Below the pieces are notes generated by a model. That model made no database searches. It had not been told where the DNA came from and saw only the letters and a list, made by a program, of their open reading frames with translations. From Burkholderiaceae bacterium (lineage in GTDB: Bacteria; Pseudomonadota; Gammaproteobacteria; Burkholderiales; Burkholderiaceae_B), in contig JAMNXR010000009.1 of assembly GCA_023653055.1 (NCBI GenBank), forward strand, positions 62,001-126,000: 64,000 bases of DNA, written 5' to 3'. Shown here piece by piece: positions 45,720 through 52,614 of the stretch (its first letter is position 1; each line of letters begins with the position of its first letter). The translations under genes and the position numbers were made by a program.

Positions 45720-47129
45720 ATGGAAAATCATCCCGCTTCCCTTCTGCCCGGTGCCACACAGGCGCTGGCTGAGTTTGCAACCTCCATTCAATATGCCGAT
45801 ATCCCCGCAGAGGTGATTCAGCGTATGAAGACGAGCTTTCTGGATAGCGTGGGATGCTGTTTGTTTGGCGCAACCCTGCCGTGGACCCATTATGTACAAG
45901 CCATGATTGAAGAAGAGGGCGCGCGTGGGGTGGCCTCGATCTTTGGCGGCGGCGTTAAAACCTCAGTCGCAGGGGCTGTGCTGGTCAACGCGACCGCTGG
46001 TCATGCCTTTGAGCTAGATGATATTCACAAAGAATCCATTGTTCATGCGGGCTCCATTGCGACGCCGGTCGTGGTGGCCTTGGCCGAACAGATGGGTTGT
46101 CGTAGCGGTCAGACGCTTTTAACGGCAATGACCACAGGCTATGAAATTGGCACGCGGGTTGGTAATGCCGCCACAATGGGTTTGTTTTTTCGGGGCTTTC
46201 ATCCGCAAGGCGCTTCGGGTGTGTTCGTCGCCGCCGCAAGTGCCGGGAAAATGCTGGAATTGAATGCGGCACGGATGCAACATGCGCTCGGTATCGTCGG
46301 CTCTCAAGCGGGTGGTCTGATGGCCGCCCAAGAGGGCGCAATGGTCAAGCGTTTTCATTCTGGTCGTGCCGCGCAGAGCGGTGTTTACTCTGCTTTTCTG
46401 GCAAAACGTGATTTCACGGGCATCACTGACGTACTTGAGGCAGGCTATGGCGGGTATCTGAGTTCTTATTCCAATACCCCTAATGCCAAACGACTGACGG
46501 AAGACCTCGGTCAGGTATGGGAAACAGCCAAGGTCGGCTACAAACCTCACGCTTGTGTGACCAGTATCCACTCTGCCTTGGACGCCTTTGCGCATTTACT
46601 GCGCGAACATCACCTCACGCCTGACGATGTGTCCGCAGTCGATATTGGCATGAGTCCCATGACCTATACGCATTGCGCTTGGGAATATAAAGCGCAGGGC
46701 GTGACAGCCGCGCAGATGAATCTGTATTACGGTATTGCGGTGATTGGTTTTGATGGCAAGGCCTTTGTCGCCCAGTATGCAGAAGACCGTCTGGCAGATC
46801 CAAAAATTATGGATTTCATTAAAAGAATTCATGCGCGCATCGATCCTGAGATCGAGGCAATGGGACCAGCCTATCGACATGCCGCACGTGTGGCCATTAC
46901 GACACGCGATGGTCGACAGTTCAAGCATGAAATTTTGAATCGTCGCGGTAGTCCAGAAAATCCACTTTCTCACGACGATGTCGTTTATAAATTCCGTAAC
47001 GTTGTAGAGTCATGCTTGTCCAAGCGTGACATTGACCGCGTGATCGCGTTAACAGAGCGGTTAGATAAAACTGAAGACACCCGTGAACTCTTTGGCTTGT
47101 TGGCGGCTGCCCGCCCTCAAGCCTCATGA
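45720..47129 (+). CDS. MmgE/PrpD family protein (second copy)
   Basis: 469-residue MmgE/PrpD-fold protein with NATAGHAFELDDIHKESIVH near residue 90 and YKPHACVTSIHSALDA near 275. It differs clearly from the copy at 34802, so it is not a recent duplicate. Divergent from the LysR gene. Its stop overlaps the start of the zinc-related zevA-like gene (ATGA), though that pairing seems functionally unrelated. Substrate unknown. Confidence 0.9.
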   Translation: MENHPASLLPGATQALAEFATSIQYADIPAEVIQRMKTSFLDSVGCCLFGATLPWTHYVQAMIEEEGARGVASIFGGGVKTSVAGAVLVNATAGHAFELDDIHKESIVHAGSIATPVVVALAEQMGCRSGQTLLTAMTTGYEIGTRVGNAATMGLFFRGFHPQGASGVFVAAASAGKMLELNAARMQHALGIVGSQAGGLMAAQEGAMVKRFHSGRAAQSGVYSAFLAKRDFTGITDVLEAGYGGYLSSYSNTPNAKRLTEDLGQVWETAKVGYKPHACVTSIHSALDAFAHLLREHHLTPDDVSAVDIGMSPMTYTHCAWEYKAQGVTAAQMNLYYGIAVIGFDGKAFVAQYAEDRLADPKIMDFIKRIHARIDPEIEAMGPAYRHAARVAITTRDGRQFKHEILNRRGSPENPLSHDDVVYKFRNVVESCLSKRDIDRVIALTERLDKTEDTRELFGLLAAARPQAS

Positions 47130-47824
47130 ACAGACAAGTTGAAATAATGATGCTTAAAAAAATGTGTGCGGCTTTAACACTGATCGTGTCGCAGTGGTGG
47201 ATCCTTCCAGTGGCTCAGGCGCACCCCCATATTTATATTGAGGGTGGCATTGAGCTTGTTTTTAATTTTCAAGGACAGGCCACAGGCGTGCGCCAGTCTT
47301 GGCTCTTTGATGATTTGTTTTCGACCTACGCCTTACAAGGCATGCCACGCGATCAAGCGGGTCAAGTACAGAGCGCTGAACTCGACAAAATCACCGGTGA
47401 GTGGATGACTGCACTTGCAGATCCAGAGTCACATTTTTTTACTAAGATCACACTTGCGGGTCAGCCCTTGAAATTAGGTGCACCTCTCAATGCACGCAGC
47501 ATCTGGGATCCCAAGGCCAGTCAACTTGTCCTCTCTTTTGATTTGCCGATCGAACCTCCAATCAATATTGATGCAAAAGGACTTGAGGTTGATATTCAGG
47601 ATCCCAGCTATTTTGTTGCGTTTAATTACAAAGGGGGTGTTAAAGCTTTAAAGGGCATCGACGCACCCGCCCAATGTAAGTTTGGCTACATGCCCCCCAG
47701 GCCGCTTGATCCAAAAACAGAACGCTTGCTCTGGTCGATCCCTCCGTCACAAAAAGAGTTGCCGGAGAATTTACGCGAAGCGGTTCGCCAGCTTTCACAT
47801 CAATTCACGGTGAAGTGTCCATGA
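47126..47824 (+). CDS. zevA: DUF1007 periplasmic protein, ZevA-like
   Basis: 232-residue exported protein: a hydrophobic leader ends at AQA, and the mature part starts HPHIYIEGG, with the DUF1007 core (WLFDDLFSTYALQG). In Haemophilus the DUF1007 protein ZevA works with the NicO-family ZevB in zinc acquisition. The ATG at 47126 overlaps the previous stop; ATGs at 47147 and 47150 would give a more ordinary leader. Overlaps zevB by 4 bases. Confidence 0.82.
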   Translation: MNRQVEIMMLKKMCAALTLIVSQWWILPVAQAHPHIYIEGGIELVFNFQGQATGVRQSWLFDDLFSTYALQGMPRDQAGQVQSAELDKITGEWMTALADPESHFFTKITLAGQPLKLGAPLNARSIWDPKASQLVLSFDLPIEPPINIDAKGLEVDIQDPSYFVAFNYKGGVKALKGIDAPAQCKFGYMPPRPLDPKTERLLWSIPPSQKELPENLREAVRQLSHQFTVKCP

Positions 47825-48945
47825 TGCAGGACTGCCACTCAACATACCGTCTGACACACTGGCGTTTGCAGGCATTATTTGTCCTGTTGATGCTGATGTG
47901 TTGCGTCGTGTTTGCCGAAGGGGCATTCGCCCAAGCTGCACATCCCTTTGCCACGCCAGAGCAACGCTTAGCCGTCCCGTCGACGGGTTGGTTTGCCGAG
48001 TTCAGTGGTCAGATGGCGGCCTGGCAGGGACATTTTTATCGCCAATTGACCGGAGCGGTACGTGCCTGGAAACAAGATGGCTGGGCGGCATGGTTATTGT
48101 TGGCACTCTCCTTTGGTTATGGTGTGTTTCATGCCATGGGCCCTGGTCACGGAAAGGCTGTTTTGACGGCCTATGTGTTAGCGAACAGGGAGACCATTCG
48201 CAATGGTGCCTTGTTGGCGATGCTCTCCGCATTTTTGCAGGCGTTCGTCGCCATCGCGCTTGTTGCGATTGCTGCGGGCGTCCTACAGATTTCTGGTGTG
48301 GCGATGAACCGTGCCACCTGGTGGTTGGAGCTCGCCTCTTATGCCATGATGGCTGCGTTGGGTGCTTGGCTTGTCTACAAGCATGTATTCAAACCATTCA
48401 TTCATTTGATTCGAGAAAAGTTAAAAGCCGGGCAGGGGCGACATATCCAACAGGCGCACGCCATGCATGGCGACCACGCTTGCAGCCATGATCATGACCA
48501 CACGCATCATCATCATCCCCATCATGCTCCTTCAACTCCAGGTCATGTTCATGATGAAAGTTGCGGTCACGTGCATATGCCTGATCCCAATCTAATCGCA
48601 GGCCCGCTCAATTGGAGTAAAGCGATCTCAGCGGTGTTGGCGGTAGGCCTCAGGCCCTGCTCAGGAGCGGTCTTTGTGCTGGTGTTTTCACTTGCGCAAG
48701 GATTTTTTATTGCGGGTATCGCAGCGGCTCTCGCGATGGGTTTGGGCACAGGGCTGACGGTTGCTGCGCTCGCCTCAGCTTCTCTCTGGGTGAGTCAAGT
48801 CACGGTCTCCGCGACCGGTGGCGCTCAGCGCATCTGGGGAAAGGTTTTCTTGGTGGGTTTACAAGCGCTTGCTTCATTTGCAGTATTGGCGCTCGGCTTA
48901 TTATTGCTCAGTGCAGCCATAGGCACTGGTACGGCTGGCACTTAA
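47821..48945 (+). CDS. zevB: NicO-family nickel/cobalt/zinc transporter, ZevB-like
   Basis: 374-residue inner-membrane protein with a leader and about six helices. The NicO motif HAMGPGHGKAVL (~105-116) and the later VGLRPCSGAV are diagnostic. A cytosolic or periplasmic His/Asp-rich stretch (~215-260, many His runs) would bind metal. The ATG at 47821 overlaps the zevA stop (ATGA) and is preferred to a GTG 6 bases earlier. Its neighbours are zur (1 base away, convergent) and znu genes, so zinc is the likely metal. Confidence 0.85.
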   Translation: MMQDCHSTYRLTHWRLQALFVLLMLMCCVVFAEGAFAQAAHPFATPEQRLAVPSTGWFAEFSGQMAAWQGHFYRQLTGAVRAWKQDGWAAWLLLALSFGYGVFHAMGPGHGKAVLTAYVLANRETIRNGALLAMLSAFLQAFVAIALVAIAAGVLQISGVAMNRATWWLELASYAMMAALGAWLVYKHVFKPFIHLIREKLKAGQGRHIQQAHAMHGDHACSHDHDHTHHHHPHHAPSTPGHVHDESCGHVHMPDPNLIAGPLNWSKAISAVLAVGLRPCSGAVFVLVFSLAQGFFIAGIAAALAMGLGTGLTVAALASASLWVSQVTVSATGGAQRIWGKVFLVGLQALASFAVLALGLLLLSAAIGTGTAGT

Positions 48946-48946
48946 A

Positions 48947-49312
48947 TCAACAGTCTTTGCAGCGCCCATAAAGGGTTAAGTCGTGATCTTCGACTTTGAA
49001 ACCCTTGGGTGCCAGCATGGCGAGATCAGATGGGCACGAATGAATGTCAAAGACCTTTTGACAGTGCTTGCACTGAAAATGATGATGATGTCCGTGATTG
49101 CCAAGCTCAAATCTTGGATTTTCACCCGGCAATACGACCAGACGTAACGCACCGTCTTCCACCATGGCCTTTAGATTGCGATAAACGGTTGCAATGCCTA
49201 AGTTAGGGACGGTGTTGCCTGCGAGCTCAAGTACCTCTTGCGCGAGCAAAGGGCGTCCCGCCGTTTGCAAGGCATCTTTAATCGCTGACCGTTGTCGTGT
49301 AGCACGTTCCAT
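48947..49312 (-). CDS. zur: Fur-family regulator, probable Zur
   Basis: 121-residue Fur-superfamily repressor. The winged-helix part (1-75) has GIATVYRNLKAM as recognition helix; HGHHHHFQC supplies regulatory metal ligands, and structural zinc Cys pairs are CKHC (81, 84) and CKDC (118, 121). Its position between zev and znu genes, and divergence from the znu operon over a 69-base gap with dyad repeats, point to Zur rather than Fur or PerR. Confidence 0.88.
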   Translation of the reverse strand: MERATRQRSAIKDALQTAGRPLLAQEVLELAGNTVPNLGIATVYRNLKAMVEDGALRLVVLPGENPRFELGNHGHHHHFQCKHCQKVFDIHSCPSDLAMLAPKGFKVEDHDLTLYGRCKDC

Positions 49313-49321
49313 AGACTCTAA

Positions 49322-49347
49322 TGATAGTGTATTATCAATATCGATAA
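49322..49347. promoter_or_regulatory. Candidate Zur operator, two overlapping dyads
   Basis: In the gap between zur and the znu operon, TGATAGTGTATTATCA (49322-49337) has 5-base arms TGATA/TATCA, and TTATCAATATCGATAA (49332-49347) has arms TTATC/GATAA. The two dyads share 6 bases. Such AT-rich dyads suit a Fur-family dimer pair. The site is placed to control both divergent genes. Zur binding is inference from position. Confidence 0.6.
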
Positions 49348-49381
49348 CACCTCTAACTTTACACTTGTTTTAGAGACTTGA

Positions 49382-49621
49382 ATGCAATCCAATTCAAATC
49401 AAGCGCATTCGCATTCTCATGGTCATTCGCATGATCACGCGCTCGGTCACGCCCATACGCATACCCATATGCATGACGCTGACTCCCTGCTGCCTCCTCA
49501 GCCGGCTAAGGATCTTAAAAGCCCTGTCTTGAGCGGGCTTGCACAGCGCTTGCTTTGGGTGACCTCTTTGCTAGTCTTATTGTGGTTGGCCGTATTTTGG
49601 GCGTTGCGCACACATGGCTGA
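49382..49621 (+). CDS. Small His-rich single-helix membrane protein
   Basis: 79-residue protein: residues ~8-33 are a His-rich stretch (HSHSHGHSHDH, then HAHTHTHMHD), followed by a linker and one membrane helix (~55-74) near the C-terminus. No family recognised. It is the first gene of the putative Zur-controlled znu operon and overlaps the ATPase gene by 8 bases. The ribosome site is weak. A metal-buffering or metal-delivery subunit is inference from His content and context. Confidence 0.75.
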   Translation: MQSNSNQAHSHSHGHSHDHALGHAHTHTHMHDADSLLPPQPAKDLKSPVLSGLAQRLLWVTSLLVLLWLAVFWALRTHG

Positions 49622-50417
49622 GCTTGACGTCATGCCCTCGCGTTCAAAGGCGATCGAGCTTCGCAACTTGACGCTCGCCTATCAAGGGCATCCCGCTGTG
49701 CACCATCTCAGCGGCGCCTTCGAGTCTGGTTCTCTCACCGCTATCGTCGGCCCCAATGGTGCAGGTAAAAGTACTTTGCTTTCAGCATTGTCCGGTCAAA
49801 AAAGTGGCATAGAGGGTTCGATTGATTTTGCGCCTGCAATACAGTCTGCGCATGGGCGCGCCTCTAAACTTGCATACCTGCCCCAACAATCCGCCATTGA
49901 TCGTGAATTCCCGGTGCGCGTGCTGGATGTGGTGTCGCTCGGCGCATGGCGGGAACTAGGAAGTTTCCGCTCCGTTTCTGCGGACATCCGGGCCCGAGCC
50001 TCAGAGGTACTCGCCGCGGTTGGGTTGATTGGTTTCGAACGCCGCTACATCGGCGAGCTCTCTGTCGGACAATTGCAGCGTGTCTTGTTTGCCAGACTAT
50101 TGATGCAAGATGCACAGATCATTTTGCTTGATGAGCCTTTTAATGCATTGGACACGCGTACAGCTGAGGACTTGCTCGGTGTCGTGCTTAATTGGCATCG
50201 ACAATCGCGCACGGTGATCGCGGTCCTCCATGATCTGGAGATGGTCCGTCAATATTTCCCTCAGACCTTGTTGCTTGCGCGTGAAGTGATTGCGTGGGGG
50301 AGTAGTGCTGAGGTTCTCACGACAGAAAACTTAGCGCGTGCACGTCAAACCGCCGAGTACTGGGACGATCGCGCACCATGGTGCGTCCGTCCACCCGAAA
50401 GTGGCAGCAGAGGTTGA
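49614..50417 (+). CDS. znuC: Zinc/manganese-type ABC transporter ATP-binding protein
   Basis: 267-residue ABC ATPase with Walker A GPNGAGKS (~47-54), signature LSVGQLQRVLFARL and Walker B IILLDEPFNALD, followed by the switch His in VLHDLEM. Clusters with a ZnuB-type permease and ZnuA-type binding protein. Alternative start at the Met of MPSRSK (49632). The C-terminus overlaps the permease start by one base (TGATG). Confidence 0.9.
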   Translation: MAELDVMPSRSKAIELRNLTLAYQGHPAVHHLSGAFESGSLTAIVGPNGAGKSTLLSALSGQKSGIEGSIDFAPAIQSAHGRASKLAYLPQQSAIDREFPVRVLDVVSLGAWRELGSFRSVSADIRARASEVLAAVGLIGFERRYIGELSVGQLQRVLFARLLMQDAQIILLDEPFNALDTRTAEDLLGVVLNWHRQSRTVIAVLHDLEMVRQYFPQTLLLAREVIAWGSSAEVLTTENLARARQTAEYWDDRAPWCVRPPESGSRG

Positions 50418-51310
50418 TGATGCTTGAATGGGGAACATTGCTATACAGCTGGATCATTTCGCCCTTTGCTGATTATGGGTTCATGAAGCGCGCATTAATT
50501 GCTTGCGTAGCAATCGGCTTAGCGTGCGGTCCGATTGGCACGATTTTGGTGTTGCGACGAATGAGTCTTGCCGGAGACGCCATCGCACATGCTGTCTTGC
50601 CGGGAGCGGCGGTTGGCTTTATCTTTTTTGGGCTCTCTTTGCCCGCCATGACGATTGGGAGTTTTATTGCAGCAGCCCTCATGGCTTTGGTAGCCAATGT
50701 TGTAACGCGATGGACGAGCCAAAAGGAAGATGCGAGTTTCGCTTCGTTTTATTTAATTGCCCTCGCGCTTGGTGTGCTGTTGATTTCCACCTCAGGGAGC
50801 AAGGTAGACCTTTTGCACTTCTTATTTGGAAGTGTGTTGGCCATTGACGCGGAATCATTGCTCATGATTGCCGGTGCGTCGACCGCCTCATTGTTATTGT
50901 TGACCGTACTTTGGCGTCCCCTCATGCTGGAGTGTTTTGATCCAGGCTTTTTGCGCTCTGTAGGTGGGCGAGGTGCTTTGGTTCATCAACTGTTCATGCT
51001 GATGGTCGTGCTCAATCTGGTGTCTGCCTTTCAGGCGCTTGGCACACTGATGGCGGTCGGACTTTTGATGTTACCCGCGACCGCGGCAAGATTTTGGTCC
51101 TATGGCGTGGTGTCTCGCTCATTGCTTGCCGCCGGATTCGGCGCGCTGAGCGGTTTCTTGGGACTGCTGGTTTCTTATCATGCTAATTTTCCCTCCGGCC
51201 CGTCTATTGTCTTAGTCGCAGGCGTTCTGTACTTGTTTTCGCTGTGCTTTGGGACCCGCGATAGCTTTAGATTAATTCTCTTTCCTACGCCTCAGCACAA
51301 GGAATCATGA
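50417..51310 (+). CDS. znuB: Metal ABC transporter permease, ZnuB type
   Basis: 297-residue permease of the ABC-3 family with about eight to nine helices. LRRMSLAGDAIAHAVLPG is the conserved cytoplasmic coupling region; GTLMAVGLLMLPAATARF is a late conserved block. Start at the ATG of 50417, within the ATPase stop (TGATG). Overlaps znuA by 4 bases. Confidence 0.92.
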   Translation: MMLEWGTLLYSWIISPFADYGFMKRALIACVAIGLACGPIGTILVLRRMSLAGDAIAHAVLPGAAVGFIFFGLSLPAMTIGSFIAAALMALVANVVTRWTSQKEDASFASFYLIALALGVLLISTSGSKVDLLHFLFGSVLAIDAESLLMIAGASTASLLLLTVLWRPLMLECFDPGFLRSVGGRGALVHQLFMLMVVLNLVSAFQALGTLMAVGLLMLPATAARFWSYGVVSRSLLAAGFGALSGFLGLLVSYHANFPSGPSIVLVAGVLYLFSLCFGTRDSFRLILFPTPQHKES

Positions 51311-52245
51311 TGATAAAAATTCTGCTGTTTAAAGCACAACTATTTATCGCAATTGTTATGTTCTGTGGCGTTGCCCCTGCAAGTGCAAGTGAACCATTAC
51401 CTGTCGTCGCGACTTTCTCCATCCTCGCGGATATGGTCAAGCAAGTCGGTGGTCCACATGTCAGCGTGACAAGTTTAGTGGGTCCCAATTCGGACGCCCA
51501 TATTTTTGATCCTACTCCCGCCGATGCGAAACGCCTAGCAGCTGCCAAACTCGTTGTCGTCAATGGGTTGGGTTTTGAGGGCTGGATGAACCGTCTCGTC
51601 AAATCCTCTGGCTACAAAGGGCCTGTTTTAGTGGCCAGTAAAGGCGTCAAGACGATTCCGATGGCAAAAAGCGATCACGATCACGGCCACAAACACGCGC
51701 ATGCCGTACCTGATCCGCATGCATGGCAGAGTTTGCTCAATGCACGCCAGTATGTTGAAAACATTAAGGTGGCGTTAAGTGTCGCGATGCCTGCACAGGC
51801 TGCGGACTTTCAATCGCGTGCGGAGGACTATCTCAAACAAATAGATGCGTTAGAAAAAAGTACCCAAGCGCGTATTGCAGTGATACCGATGGAGCGTCGC
51901 CGCGTCATCACCTCGCATGATGCATTCGGATATTTTGCGCGTGCCTACAAGGTGAGCTTTTATCCGCTGCAAGGTTTATCGACAGGCAGTGAGCCTTCGG
52001 CTGCGGATGTTGTGCGGATCGTCAATGAAATTAAAAAGAATAAAGTCACTGCGATTTTTGCCGAAAACATCTCTGATCCACGCGTGCTTGAGCGTGTGGC
52101 CAAAGATACGGGCGCCAAGATCGGTGGCACGCTCTTTGCAGATGCGTTATCCGCACCGGGTACTGACGCAGACACTTATCTCAAGATGTTCGAGCACAAC
52201 GTGTCTAACATTGTCGCGGGTATAGCAGCTACGACGCAGCCCTGA
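51307..52245 (+). CDS. znuA: Metal ABC transporter substrate-binding protein, ZnuA type
   Basis: 312-residue cluster-A-I binding protein with a Sec leader ending ASA. Metal ligands: His in NSDAHIFDPTP, His in DPHAWQS, and the C-terminal Glu/Asp region (FAENISDP, TDADTYLKM). A short His-rich loop (DHDHGHKHAHAVPDPH) before the second ligand is typical of zinc-specific ZnuA. Last gene of the znu run. Confidence 0.92.
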   Translation: MMIKILLFKAQLFIAIVMFCGVAPASASEPLPVVATFSILADMVKQVGGPHVSVTSLVGPNSDAHIFDPTPADAKRLAAAKLVVVNGLGFEGWMNRLVKSSGYKGPVLVASKGVKTIPMAKSDHDHGHKHAHAVPDPHAWQSLLNARQYVENIKVALSVAMPAQAADFQSRAEDYLKQIDALEKSTQARIAVIPMERRRVITSHDAFGYFARAYKVSFYPLQGLSTGSEPSAADVVRIVNEIKKNKVTAIFAENISDPRVLERVAKDTGAKIGGTLFADALSAPGTDADTYLKMFEHNVSNIVAGIAATTQP

Positions 52246-52298
52246 GGACGCCGATACGTTGTGTGCGTCCTATTTGCATTTTGTTGCAATTAATCGCT

Positions 52299-52317
52299 AC
52301 AAATGAGAATCGTTATC
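52299..52317. promoter_or_regulatory. Fur box upstream of hemP
   Basis: ACAAATGAGAATCGTTATC matches the 19-base Fur consensus at 14 positions by hand count. A TAGAAT sequence at 52321-52326 could be the -10 box just downstream, so bound Fur would block it. It precedes hemP by 15 bases and fits iron repression of the heme operon. Confidence 0.7.
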
Positions 52318-52332
52318 GTTTAGAATATTCTC

Positions 52333-52548
52333 ATGGTTAAACGATATTCTCAGCTTTATCTCACCGCTGCGCCCCAACGACATGGGATAACAGCCCCGTC
52401 CAAGAGGGGCCTTGATTCGCCAAGGCCTATGTTAAGTGTCACAAGTGAGGCACTTTTTGCGGGTGCTGACGAGCTTGAAATTACGCATCAGGGCGCTCAG
52501 TACCGTTTGCGTCAAACCGCCTTAGGCAAATTAATCTTGACCAAGTAA
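52333..52548 (+). CDS. hemP: Hemin uptake protein HemP
   Basis: 71-residue HemP/HmuP-family protein with the conserved C-terminal half LFAGADELEITHQGAQYRLR and QTALGKLILTK. In related bacteria HemP is a small activator needed for heme-receptor gene expression. It follows a Fur box and precedes the TonB receptor by 66 bases. Confidence 0.92.
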   Translation: MVKRYSQLYLTAAPQRHGITAPSKRGLDSPRPMLSVTSEALFAGADELEITHQGAQYRLRQTALGKLILTK

Positions 52549-52590
52549 TTTTATTTTTTCAATGCACGAGCCAGCCATCGCCAGCCAGTG

Positions 52591-52606
52591 CCTAAATTCA
52601 TTTAGG
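52591..52606 (+). promoter_or_regulatory. Hairpin overlapping the ribosome site of the heme receptor gene
   Basis: CCTAAAT and ATTTAGG form perfect 7-base arms with a 2-base spacer (TC), so the sequence is near-palindromic; in RNA the tight loop would open one or two pairs. The downstream arm contains AGG of the AGGA ribosome site (52604-52607) for the ATG at 52615. It could hide the site or be a DNA operator. Also nearby is a GCCAGCCA direct repeat (52570-52587 region). Confidence 0.45.
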
Positions 52607-52614
52607 ACACACGT

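Noticed and set aside
48440-48590. His-codon-rich stretch in the NicO gene as a tandem DNA repeat
   Set aside because: It encodes an irregular His/Asp-rich loop common in this family; no regular DNA unit is repeated.
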